A stretch of DNA of 37,169 nucleotides from Chloroflexota bacterium (lineage in GTDB: Bacteria; Chloroflexota; Limnocylindria; Limnocylindrales; CSP1-4): positions 1-37,169 of the forward strand of contig VEOW01000213.1 of assembly GCA_012026785.1 (NCBI GenBank). Direction: 5' to 3'. This document shows, piece by piece, positions 23,910 to 31,908 of the stretch. The stretch's first letter is position 1; every line of letters starts with the position of its first letter. The notes below the pieces were generated by a model. That model searched no databases. It was given only the letters and a program-made list of their open reading frames with translations, and was not told the DNA's origin. The translations under genes and the position numbers were made by a program.

Positions 23910-23977
23910 AGCGCCTTCGCGCACCGGGGGCTCGTCCTCAGGGGGCGAGTCCTCGGGGCGACGCGGGGGCGAGCGCG

Positions 23978-24562
23978 TCAGGCGCCCCCCACCGGCGTCT
24001 TCGTCCTCGCGAGCTCCGCGGCGATCCCGCGTGCCCAGGCCTCGATCTCGTCCCAGTCCCGGAAGTCGCCCGGCGGCAGGACGTCGCGCGCCGCCGGCAT
24101 CCAGCGAACGATCCGCTCGGAGAAGACCTTGGGCGGGTCGGACGGGTCATAGGCGCCGTAGAAGACCTTGTGCTCGCGGGGCCCGATGGCGGCTATCAGC
24201 GCCTCGAGCTGCTTGCGACCACCGCTGCCCGGTCCCTCGGTCGGCCCGAGGGCGTTGTCGAGCGGATCGGACGCCGGGCCCTCCTTCGATGAGCCGCGCA
24301 GCGGGCCGCTGCTGAAGAGCCACACCGGATGCTGGGACAGGGTCATCTGGTTCTGCTGCAGGAACTCGATCCCCTCGCCCAGCCAGTGGCCCATGTAGAC
24401 GCCGCTGCCGACGACGAATGCATCGAAGCCGATCACCCAGTTGGCGTCGTGGGTCCCGGTGACGGAGGTCTCGAGCCCCTCCTTCTGAAGCACCTCGCCG
24501 ATCCGCTCGGCGATCCCCTTGGTTCCGCCATGCCGGCTGGCATGGACCACCAGCACCTTCAT
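23978..24562 (-). CDS. Flavodoxin-domain protein, HemG-like
   Basis: The 194-residue protein begins MKVLVVHASRHGGTKGIAER, the FMN phosphate-binding loop of flavodoxins, and has FVVGSGVYMGHW, LFSSGPL and KVFYGAYD, a layout close to the quinone-dependent protoporphyrinogen oxidase HemG and to menaquinone-linked flavodoxins. Whether it serves haem synthesis is not shown by its neighbours. GGAGG lies 8 nt before ATG 24562. Confidence 0.82.
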   Translation of the reverse strand: MKVLVVHASRHGGTKGIAERIGEVLQKEGLETSVTGTHDANWVIGFDAFVVGSGVYMGHWLGEGIEFLQQNQMTLSQHPVWLFSSGPLRGSSKEGPASDPLDNALGPTEGPGSGGRKQLEALIAAIGPREHKVFYGAYDPSDPPKVFSERIVRWMPAARDVLPPGDFRDWDEIEAWARGIAAELARTKTPVGGA

Positions 24563-24579
24563 CGTTCACACCTCCAGCG

Positions 24580-24594
24580 CGCTGTTGTACAGCG
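24580..24594. promoter_or_regulatory. Operator-like inverted repeat upstream of the flavodoxin gene
   Basis: CGCTGT-TGT-ACAGCG is a perfect 6-bp inverted repeat with a 3-nt spacer, 17 bp before ATG 24562. Its placement fits a repressor site or a leader hairpin. No regulator can be assigned. Confidence 0.35.
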
Positions 24595-24688
24595 AACAGC
24601 AGGCCGCCACGCGCGGGTAGGGCCGCTCGTCCCGACTCGGGGGGCGGGAGGGCGACTTGTGGGCGGGCCGACGGCGACCGCGTCGGTG

Positions 24689-25588
24689 CTAGGTAGCGCC
24701 GACTCGCCGCGCCGTGGTCCGCTCGATGGCTCGACTCGTGAGCGCCAGGGTGTCGAGCGACTGGTCGTAGCTGCCCTGGACGACGGCGATGAAGATGCAG
24801 TCGCTGAGGGTCATCAAGGCCGCCCGGCTGGCCATGCCGCGGGACCGGATCGAGGTGTCCGCGACGGCGGTCGTGACGACAATCCGGGCATGCTTTGCCA
24901 GCGTCGAATCGCGGTAGTTCGTGAGGGCGATCGTGGTCGCACCCATCTCCTGGGCCAGGGCCAGGGGTTGCACGACGTCCTCTGTCTCGCCGCTGTGCGA
25001 GATCCCCAAGGCGACGTCACGCCCGGTGAGCATGGCTGCGCCAGTCAAGCCAGAGTGCCGGTCCGTGGCGGCGACGACGTCGCGCCGCAGGCGGTACAGC
25101 TTGTCGCGCAGGTCCCTCGCCACGAGTCCGGCGGAGCCGACGCCGATCAGGAGGCTGCGCCGCGCGCCACTCAGGGCCACCACGGCCGCCGAGAACGCGA
25201 CCCGGTCCAGGTCGTCGATGGTATTGCGGATCGCGGAGATGTCGGCAGCCGCCACCTTCTCGAGGAGAACGTCGAGGTCATCCGTCGGTTCGATGTCGAC
25301 GCCGGTGAGCGGGGCCTCCCGGCCCTGTGCTCGACCGACCTCGGTCGCCAGGGCAATGCGAAAGTCGCGGTAGCCCTCGAAGCCCATGCGCCGGGCGAGC
25401 CGGACGATCGTCGCCGGCGAGGCCGCCGTCGAGGCGGACAGCTCCGAGATCGTTGCCAGGGCCGCCGACTCGGGCCGCTGGAGCAGGTAGCCCGCGACGC
25501 GCTGCTCGGCGGGCGGGAGCCTGCCGAGCTCGGCACCCAGGAACACGACGGGTGAGACGCTTCGCCTGGCATGGATCGACTCCCCCAT
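24689..25588 (-). CDS. MurR/RpiR family transcriptional regulator
   Basis: The 299-residue protein has an N-terminal HTH (about 20-90: ATISELSASTAASPATIVRLARRMGFEGYRDF) and a SIS sugar-phosphate-binding domain (about 130-260: LLIGVGSAGLVARDLRDKLYRL, GISHSGETEDVV). Family members sense sugar phosphates; MurR of E. coli responds to MurNAc-6-phosphate. It is the last gene of the minus-strand unit with the importer genes, 3 nt after the MalG-type permease, and probably regulates that unit and murQ. Confidence 0.92.
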   Translation of the reverse strand: MGESIHARRSVSPVVFLGAELGRLPPAEQRVAGYLLQRPESAALATISELSASTAASPATIVRLARRMGFEGYRDFRIALATEVGRAQGREAPLTGVDIEPTDDLDVLLEKVAAADISAIRNTIDDLDRVAFSAAVVALSGARRSLLIGVGSAGLVARDLRDKLYRLRRDVVAATDRHSGLTGAAMLTGRDVALGISHSGETEDVVQPLALAQEMGATTIALTNYRDSTLAKHARIVVTTAVADTSIRSRGMASRAALMTLSDCIFIAVVQGSYDQSLDTLALTSRAIERTTARRVGAT

Positions 25589-25591
25589 TCC

Positions 25592-26437
25592 CTACTCCCT
25601 CAGTCCGGATGTGGCGAAGCTGGCCATGATGCGCCGTTGGGCGAACAGGTAGACGACGAGGAACGGCAACGAAACCACGAGCGTCACCGCGAACAGTGCA
25701 TTGAATGGCGTGGCGATGTTGGTGTTCAAGGCCGCGAAGCCTACCGGCAGCGTGTGCATTGCCTCATCGGTTGCCGCGATCAGTGGCCACAGCAGATTGT
25801 CGAACTGCAGGAAGAACGTGAAGATGCCGAGCGTCAGCATGGCGTTCCGGCTGAGCGGGACGACGATGCGCAGGAAGATCCGCAGCTCGCTGGCGCCGTC
25901 GATCCGCGCCGCTTCCAGCAGCGGCCTCGGAATGTGGAGCAGCAGCTGTCGCATCATGAAGACCCCGAACGGGGTCACGATGTACGGCAGGATGATGCCC
26001 TGGTACGAGTTGACCCAGTCCAGAGCGGCGATGAGCTGGAAAAGCGGGATGATGAGGACCAGTTGAGGCACCGACAGCAGGATCACCACGCCGACGAAGA
26101 CGAGCCCGCGACCGGGAAACGGCACATGCGCGAGGGCATAGCCAGCCAGCGTGGCCAGCGTCACCTCGAGGGCCGTGATGGAGGCCGTGACGACGACCGA
26201 GTTGAGGACCAGTCGATCGAGCGCCGTCAAACGCATGGCGATCGCGAGGTTGTCGAACAGGTAGAGGCCATCGGGGATCCAGGTGTCCCCGAGCGTCGTC
26301 GGGGCTCGCAGCCCCGCTGTGTCCTGGAAGGCCAGGGAGACCCACCACAGCAGCGGCAGCAGCATCAGGGCCGCCAGCATCAGCAACCCGAAGAGCAGCA
26401 AACCGGTGTCGATTCGATCGCGGCCCGAGCGGCTCAT
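25592..26437 (-). CDS. Carbohydrate ABC transporter permease (MalG type)
   Basis: The 281-residue inner-membrane protein has about six hydrophobic segments, starting LLLFGLLMLAALMLLPLLWW, and the permease signature near EAARIDGASELRIFLRIVVPL (EAA loop) that contacts the ATPase. It pairs with the permease encoded immediately upstream, whose stop is separated by one base. No ATPase gene lies in this operon, so a shared MsmK/UgpC-type ATPase elsewhere is expected. Confidence 0.93.
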   Translation of the reverse strand: MSRSGRDRIDTGLLLFGLLMLAALMLLPLLWWVSLAFQDTAGLRAPTTLGDTWIPDGLYLFDNLAIAMRLTALDRLVLNSVVVTASITALEVTLATLAGYALAHVPFPGRGLVFVGVVILLSVPQLVLIIPLFQLIAALDWVNSYQGIILPYIVTPFGVFMMRQLLLHIPRPLLEAARIDGASELRIFLRIVVPLSRNAMLTLGIFTFFLQFDNLLWPLIAATDEAMHTLPVGFAALNTNIATPFNALFAVTLVVSLPFLVVYLFAQRRIMASFATSGLRE

Positions 26438-26438
26438 C

Positions 26439-27320
26439 TCAGTCCTCGATCCGGGTGCGCAGGGCTCGCATCTGCAGCAGGCTGATCAGGCCCATGACGA
26501 CGAGCATCAAGAGAGCGAGCGTCGACCCGTATCCCTGCCGAAAGCTCCGGAATCCCTCCTCGTAGATGAGGATCGGGAGGATCCGCGACGCACCGTTCGG
26601 ACCACCACCTGTCGAGACGTAGGCGATCGCGAACGACTGGAACGCGAATACGGTGCTGATGACGATCGCCGCCAGGAAGACCGGCCGGAGCAGTGGGATG
26701 ACGACGTAGCGGAGGCGCTGCCACGCCTTCGCGCCATCGACCTCGGCCGCCTCGAGCAGGTCCTTGGGCACCTCGGCCATCCCTGCAAGGAACATCACCA
26801 CGAACAGTCCGAGGCGCTTCCAGAGCGTGAAGATGATCAGCCCCGGGATCACCAGTCCTTCATCCTGGTACCAGTTGACCCGATCGAGACCGAACGGCAG
26901 CGGCAGCAGCTGGAAGACGCCCCCGAAAGGGTGGTACACGGAGATCCAGACGATCGCGGCGATCACCGTCGAGAGGATCACCGGCAGGAAGATCACGGCC
27001 TTGATCCACGTCGCGGCGCGATTTAGACGCCGTCCGACCCGCTCCAGGGCAACGGCCACCATGAAGGCCACGGGCACGGTCAGCGCGGTGGTCCCGAGCA
27101 CGTAGTAGAGCGTCGAGACGAGCGACCGGTGGACGACCGGGCTGTTGAACGCCTCGACGAAGTTGTCGAGACCGACGAACCGCGTGCCACCCAGGACCGA
27201 GCCGCCTGTGAAGCTCAGCTGCACCGTCCAGATCACGGGATAGATCGTGGTCACGGCGATCACGACGATCGCCGGTGCCACGAACCACAGCCCGACCGAT
27301 CGCCGGCGAAGCTTCGTCAA
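26439..27320 (-). CDS. Carbohydrate ABC transporter permease (MalF/UgpA type)
   Basis: The 293-residue protein has membrane segments beginning LWFVAPAIVVIAVTTIYPVI and the EAA loop LLEAAEVDGAKAWQRLRYVVIPLL. It forms the heterodimeric sugar channel with the next gene. The start is TTG 27320, without a clear ribosome site, after the binding-protein gene; a downstream GTG is possible but would cut into the first membrane helix. Confidence 0.92.
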   Translation of the reverse strand: MTKLRRRSVGLWFVAPAIVVIAVTTIYPVIWTVQLSFTGGSVLGGTRFVGLDNFVEAFNSPVVHRSLVSTLYYVLGTTALTVPVAFMVAVALERVGRRLNRAATWIKAVIFLPVILSTVIAAIVWISVYHPFGGVFQLLPLPFGLDRVNWYQDEGLVIPGLIIFTLWKRLGLFVVMFLAGMAEVPKDLLEAAEVDGAKAWQRLRYVVIPLLRPVFLAAIVISTVFAFQSFAIAYVSTGGGPNGASRILPILIYEEGFRSFRQGYGSTLALLMLVVMGLISLLQMRALRTRIED

Positions 27321-27371
27321 CGGCTGGCGAGATACGCCGCGGGTCGGCGGGGCCGACCCGCGGCGAGGACC

Positions 27372-28754
27372 CTACGGCCGGTTGATGATCCCATTGATCT
27401 GGAGCTCGGCGGCAGCGAGCAATGCGTCGATGTCAGCGGCGGGATTTGCCTCGACCGCCTCGAAGACTGCGATGACGGGCTCCCAGAGCTCGTTGTACCG
27501 CGGGTGGCGGGGTAGCGGATCGGTGAGCAGGAGGGCCTCGCGGATGGTCGCATAGGCCGCCTGGACGTCAGCCGGCTGCCTCTCGTACCAGGCCGATCGC
27601 GGCAGGATGAGCCCAGCTTCGGTGAGCATGCTTGCGCTGTTATCACCCAGGTGTGCCATGAGCGCGTGGGTCACGATCGCTTCCTCGGGGGACGCGGCGG
27701 CGTTGACCGTCCAGTACCAGGCGTACGACGCCAGCCGGCCCGTGCCGCCCTCGAACGTCGGCAGATCGAGAATGTCGTACTCGCGACCGAACTGCCAGTT
27801 GAACGGCGCGAGGATCGAGTTGGCCCACGGCAGCATGAACCCGGCGGCAACACGGCCCTCGCCGAACTCATTCGTGTAGAAGGTCGCCGTGAAGCCCGGC
27901 TGGGTGACCTTCTGCTCGTGGATGGCATCGTGCCACAGCTGAAAGACCCGCTTGGCTTCGGGACTGTTGATCGCGGACGCGGTGCCGTCCTCGGTGAAGA
28001 TCCGGGCCCCGGCCTGGGCGAACAGGTTGTTTCCCTGGTGCTTGTAGTAGTTGTCGATGCCATGCACGAACGACAAACCGCTCTCCACGAGGTTCCCATC
28101 GGCGTCGGTCTCGGACAGCGGCGCGAGCGCCGCCAGGGTCGCCTCCCAGGTCGTCAGTGACGCCTTGTCCACGCCGGCATCGGCGAGGAGCTGGTTGTTC
28201 ACGCCGAGGACCGGCGCCGTCCAGTCGTAGGGGCTGCCATACAGGGCACCATCGAACACGGCGCCCTCGAGGGCCGAGCCGTCGTAGGCGGCGCGCATCG
28301 CATCGAGTGAGTCGAAGCCGAGGGCCGCCACGTCGAGCGGCGCGAGGATGCCTGCCTCGACGAACTGGGTCATCGTCCACTCGTTGACCTCGAAGAACGC
28401 CGGTGCCTGACCGCCGGCGAGGGCCGTGAAGAGGACGTCCTGGTACTGCTGGAACGGGATGGCCTGCAACTCCACGGTAACATTCGGGTGGGCCGTCGTG
28501 AACTCATCGATCCGAGCCTGGGTCCAAGCCTGGAGGGGTGGGTACGTGTGCTGCCACATCTCGATGGTGATGTTGCCGAGGTCATCGACGGTCGGCGGGG
28601 CCGATGGCGGAGCGTTGGTGGCGCCCGTCGTCGGGCTGGCGGCGCCAGTTGGGGCACCGGTCGGGGCGCCGGACGGCGCCGCGGTCTCGCAGGCAGCGAC
28701 GAGCAGGATGGTCACGGTCAGCGCGGTGGCGAAGCGCAGGCTCCGAGCGATCAC
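27372..28754 (-). CDS. Extracellular sugar-binding lipoprotein of an ABC importer
   Basis: The 460-residue protein has a signal peptide with lipobox LVAAC (Cys22), a T/P/A-rich linker, then a family-1 solute-binding domain (ITIEMWQHTYPPLQAWTQARIDEF, FFEVNEWTMTQFVEAGILAPLD, WYWTVNAAASPEEA). It captures a sugar outside the membrane for the two permeases encoded downstream. GTG 28754 is 7 nt after GGAGGAGG, which sets the start. The neighbours argue for an amino sugar or muropeptide-derived sugar; this is inference. Confidence 0.92.
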   Translation of the reverse strand: MIARSLRFATALTVTILLVAACETAAPSGAPTGAPTGAASPTTGATNAPPSAPPTVDDLGNITIEMWQHTYPPLQAWTQARIDEFTTAHPNVTVELQAIPFQQYQDVLFTALAGGQAPAFFEVNEWTMTQFVEAGILAPLDVAALGFDSLDAMRAAYDGSALEGAVFDGALYGSPYDWTAPVLGVNNQLLADAGVDKASLTTWEATLAALAPLSETDADGNLVESGLSFVHGIDNYYKHQGNNLFAQAGARIFTEDGTASAINSPEAKRVFQLWHDAIHEQKVTQPGFTATFYTNEFGEGRVAAGFMLPWANSILAPFNWQFGREYDILDLPTFEGGTGRLASYAWYWTVNAAASPEEAIVTHALMAHLGDNSASMLTEAGLILPRSAWYERQPADVQAAYATIREALLLTDPLPRHPRYNELWEPVIAVFEAVEANPAADIDALLAAAELQINGIINRP

Positions 28755-28823
28755 GAGCAGTCCTCCTCCAAGGCTTCGGTCGCGCCGCCCAGCTGCGCGC
28801 CCGGCGTTCACCTGCGATGGTAG

Positions 28824-29822
28824 TTAGTTTCTGGTGCTAAGGTCAAGCACGGATGTTTCTATCTGCTGACGGAGCTGCTCGAGCCGCGCGTCGTCGTAGT
28901 CGATGCCGGCCTGGCGCCGCGCCCACAGGGCCGCGCCGGCAGCGCCGTCCTTGACCACTCGAACGGCGGTACTCGGCCACCGGGCGTGGGACATGCCGAC
29001 GAGGCCATCGCGGATGGTGGCACTGTCGTGGATCACCGAGCCGCCGAGGACGATCGGGCCTTCGACCCCGCTCTGCTCCACGGCCGCCTCGAGGGTTCGA
29101 ATCAACGAGGCAGCCGCGTGCACCAGGATCGAGTGCGAAACCGCGTCCCCGTTCATGGCCTCACGGTCGACTGTTCGGGCGATCAGGCCGAGGGCGGATC
29201 GAGGCAGCTCATTGGCGGCGCGGACGATCGCCGTCGGCTCGAGGGCGCAGGGCTGTCCGGAGATGGACTCGATCATTCGCGGGACTTCGGACGCGAGGGA
29301 GGTCTGCTGACCGCGACCGTCGAGGGCGCGGAGCGCCGCACGCAGGCCCTCGAGGCCGATCCAGACGCCCGACCCCTCATCCCCAAGGAGCCAGCCGTGG
29401 CCATCGACGACGGCGACCGCTCGTGTCTGCTGGATCCCCATCGCGATCGCCCCCGTCCCGCCGACGAGGACGTGCCCGTCCTCCCCCGCCGTGCCCGAGG
29501 CGAACATGGCCTCGGCGTCGTTAACGACCAAGGGCTCGCAACCGTAGCTGAGGCCGGCAAACACCTTGCGCACCGAGGCCGCGGCCTCAGGCCGGGCCAG
29601 GAGTCCGGCAAGCCCGACGACGATCCCGTCGACGTCGTGGGCCATGCCGGGCGGAAGGTCGGCCATCGCGCCGAGCAGCAGCTCGCTCACCGTCGATGCC
29701 GCGCCCGCCGCGAACGCGTTCGCGCCCCGGCCGCGGCGCGCGATGACCAGCTGGCCATCCCCGTCCACCGCAACGGCCGTCAGCGACGTGCCGCCGATGT
29801 CGAAACCGAGATAGATAGGAAT
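28824..29822 (-). CDS. BadF/BadG/BcrA/BcrD-type ATPase, N-acetyl-amino-sugar kinase-like, non-ATG start
   Basis: The reading frame continues upstream of its first ATG into IPIYLGFDIGGTSLTAVAVD, the phosphate-1 motif of ASKHA kinases, which must be part of the protein. Further motifs are GGTGAIAMG and GDEGSGVWIG. The family includes GlcNAc kinases and the MurNAc/GlcNAc kinase MurK. No ATG, GTG or TTG precedes the motif after the ribosome site; the candidates are ATT 29822, 6 nt after AGGAGG (29834-29829), or ATC 29816. Length is about 332 residues. It heads the importer operon and is divergent from murQ, suggesting phosphorylation of imported MurNAc or GlcNAc. Confidence 0.85.
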   Translation of the reverse strand: MPIYLGFDIGGTSLTAVAVDGDGQLVIARRGRGANAFAAGAASTVSELLLGAMADLPPGMAHDVDGIVVGLAGLLARPEAAASVRKVFAGLSYGCEPLVVNDAEAMFASGTAGEDGHVLVGGTGAIAMGIQQTRAVAVVDGHGWLLGDEGSGVWIGLEGLRAALRALDGRGQQTSLASEVPRMIESISGQPCALEPTAIVRAANELPRSALGLIARTVDREAMNGDAVSHSILVHAAASLIRTLEAAVEQSGVEGPIVLGGSVIHDSATIRDGLVGMSHARWPSTAVRVVKDGAAGAALWARRQAGIDYDDARLEQLRQQIETSVLDLSTRN

Positions 29823-29845
29823 TTTCCTCCTCCTGATGCTAGGCT

Positions 29846-29874
29846 ACTATTCCTTTCACCATCGGTTCTGTCAG
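29846..29874 (-). promoter_or_regulatory. Candidate promoter of the kinase/importer operon
   Basis: On the minus strand CTGACA (29874-29869), a 17-nt spacer and AATAGT (29851-29846) resemble a sigma-70 promoter, placing the transcript start just before the AGGAGGAGG ribosome site. On the plus strand TACTAT (29845-29850) could be the -10 of murQ. The 79-bp divergent region is a likely target of the RpiR regulator. Confidence 0.4.
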
Positions 29875-29901
29875 CGTTGGGATGGGAGGACGGTCTGGGC
29901 A

Positions 29902-30816
29902 ATGGGCAGGACGCTGGCCACCGAGCAGCGCAACCCGCGGACCGTCGACATCGACGTCAGCGAGACGATCGACATTCTGACGATGCTCAATGACGAGGAT
30001 GCACGCGTTCCGACGGCCGTCCGCGCCATCCTCCCCGCGCTCGCAAGGGTCGTCGATGACGCGGTCGAGCGATATCGTGCCGGGGGCACGATCTACTACT
30101 TCGGTGCGGGCGCATCGGGCCGAATCGGCGCGCTCGACGCCGCGGAGCTGCCGCCGACCTTCTCGATCCCCCGCGAGCGGGTCGTCGCCCGGATCGCGGG
30201 CGGCCCCGATTCGATGATCAGGGCCCAGGAGGACCTCGAGGACTCGCCCCGCCGTGGCGAGGGTGACGCCGGGGACGTTCGCGCCGGCGACGTGGTCTTC
30301 GGGTTGACGGCCAGCGGCTCGACCCCCTACGTGGCCGGTGTCATCCGCTCCAGTCATGCTGCCGGAGCCCTGACGATCGTCGTGAGCAGCAACGACAATC
30401 CGGCACTTCGGCGAATCTGTGACCACTACCTGCACGTCGACACCGGACCGGAGTCGATCGCGGGCTCGACGCGGATGAAGGCCGCGACCGCCCAGAAGCT
30501 AATCCTCAACAGCTTCTCGACAGCGCTCATGATTCGAATGGGCATGACCTACTCGAACCTGATGGTCGATGTTGCACAGACGAACGAGAAGCTCCGGGCC
30601 CGGGCCGTTCGAATCCTGGGCCAGGCAACCGGTCGACCGGAAGCCGTCTGTCGTCGACACCTCGAGCGCAGCGGCGGCCGGGTGAAGGTCGCGCTGCTCA
30701 CGTTGCTGGGCGCCCCGAGCGAGGCCGCCGCGGTTGCCGCCCTCGATCGGGCGGAAGGACGAACTAGGGAGGCGCTCCGGTACCTCGACGGCGCGCGGCC
30801 TCCGGACGAGACGTGA
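29902..30816 (+). CDS. murQ: N-acetylmuramic acid 6-phosphate etherase
   Basis: MurQ removes the lactyl ether from MurNAc-6-phosphate, giving GlcNAc-6-phosphate and D-lactate. The 304-residue length equals the family norm (E. coli 298). Hallmarks are LATEQRNPRTVDIDV, the SIS loop GAGASGRIGALDAAELPPTF with its conserved glutamate, AGSTRMKAATAQKLILN and SNLMVDVAQTNEKLRARA. ATG 29902 has GGGAGG about 12 nt upstream. The next gene overlaps its stop (GTGA). Divergent from the kinase and importer, it completes an amino-sugar catabolic route. Confidence 0.95.
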   Translation: MGRTLATEQRNPRTVDIDVSETIDILTMLNDEDARVPTAVRAILPALARVVDDAVERYRAGGTIYYFGAGASGRIGALDAAELPPTFSIPRERVVARIAGGPDSMIRAQEDLEDSPRRGEGDAGDVRAGDVVFGLTASGSTPYVAGVIRSSHAAGALTIVVSSNDNPALRRICDHYLHVDTGPESIAGSTRMKAATAQKLILNSFSTALMIRMGMTYSNLMVDVAQTNEKLRARAVRILGQATGRPEAVCRRHLERSGGRVKVALLTLLGAPSEAAAVAALDRAEGRTREALRYLDGARPPDET

Positions 30817-31880
30817 CGGCCGATCCGGACGGCCCCGTCGGCGCTGACCGGAGGGTGCTCGGCGCCTTCGCCCCGCTGCGGGCCCTTCAGGCCCACGACG
30901 CGGGTGCCCGACGCCGCCTGTTCGGTCGCCTCCGGGAGGCCGCGCTGCCGATGCTCCTGACCGAGGGCGACATTCCGCCGCGGGTCGCCTCGGAGATCCG
31001 TGATGCCGGGCTCCGACTCGGTGGTGGTTGGCCCTGCTTCAGCGATCACGCCGGGTCGACCGGACCCATCCCGGAGCGCCTCCGTCCGATCATCTCAAGC
31101 GGCCACCCTCGGCCACGAATGGAGTGGTACCGCGGGATCATCCCGACCGACCACCGGTACGAGGACGATCTCGTCGAGGCGTGCCGAGTGGCTGCCACGG
31201 ATCCGTCGCTCGGGATGTTCGTGCTCGACTTCATCCGTTGGCCCGTTCACTGGGAGCTCGAGTTCCGAGCGGGCGCTCAGCCGCTCGACTCGTCATTCGA
31301 CCCGATCACGCTGGCCAGGTTTCGCGAGGCCTGCAACGTTGACGTCCCGGTCGACCGTCCCTCCGCGGCCGCCCACGCCGTCGCGACCACCTTCGCGGCC
31401 GAATGGGCGACGTTCAAGTGCGACGTCATCGGTGCGATCGTCCGCCGGATCACCACCGAGATCCGGGCCGCCAGGCCGGGCCTGCCGATCGGCGCCTACA
31501 TCGTCCCGGGGTCTGATGAGCAGCGGCGGCTCTATGCCGGCCAAGACGTGGCCGCGCTGGGCCGGGACCTCGACGTCGTCTTGCCGATGACGTATCACGG
31601 GATCCTGGGGCGCCCTCCGGGGTGGGTCGGCGAGATCGTGGCGGACATGCGGTCCCGAACCGCGAAACCCGTCGTGCCTGTCCTCCAGGCGTCGGCCGAC
31701 CCGGACCTGACCGCAGGCAGCGACTGGGGTCCGGAATTCCCGCCTCAGTCGCTTGGTTGGTCGCTCGCTGCCGCGCTCGAAGCCGGCGCGGCCGGCTTCG
31801 TCATCTTCCCGGCCGAGGGCCTCGATGCCGCCCGATCCGCCGAAGTCGCGCGTCGTGCCGTTCGGCTTATCCGGAGCTGA
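30813..31880 (+). CDS. Putative TIM-barrel glycoside-hydrolase-like protein, orphan family
   Basis: The 355-residue protein is not assigned with confidence. Segments such as EWYRGIIPTDHRYEDDLVEAC, GMFVLDFIRWPVHWE, RRITTEIRAARPGLPIGAYIV, LDVVLPMTYHGI, KPVVPVLQASAD and AGFVIFPAEGL fit the strand-helix pattern and strand-end acidic and aromatic residues of GHL-type hypothetical glycoside hydrolases. No signal peptide is present, so it would act in the cytosol. Its GTG overlaps the murQ stop, tying it to MurNAc or muropeptide metabolism. Candidate catalytic residues are the aspartates in VLDFIRW and DVVLP; this is inference. Confidence 0.65.
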   Translation: MTADPDGPVGADRRVLGAFAPLRALQAHDAGARRRLFGRLREAALPMLLTEGDIPPRVASEIRDAGLRLGGGWPCFSDHAGSTGPIPERLRPIISSGHPRPRMEWYRGIIPTDHRYEDDLVEACRVAATDPSLGMFVLDFIRWPVHWELEFRAGAQPLDSSFDPITLARFREACNVDVPVDRPSAAAHAVATTFAAEWATFKCDVIGAIVRRITTEIRAARPGLPIGAYIVPGSDEQRRLYAGQDVAALGRDLDVVLPMTYHGILGRPPGWVGEIVADMRSRTAKPVVPVLQASADPDLTAGSDWGPEFPPQSLGWSLAAALEAGAAGFVIFPAEGLDAARSAEVARRAVRLIRS

Positions 31881-31908
31881 GACGAGCTCCCGACATCCAC
31901 GCCGCGGG

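Noticed and set aside
23926-23969. Possible G-quadruplex from four G runs
   Set aside because: Loops of 10, 9 and 6 nt are long and GC-rich DNA yields such runs by chance; noted only in the neighbouring terminator entry.
29091-30615. GGTTCGAATC and GTTCGAATCC strings that look like tRNA T-arms
   Set aside because: They lie inside the kinase and murQ coding frames without acceptor or anticodon stems; they are instances of the iterated TTCGAA motif.
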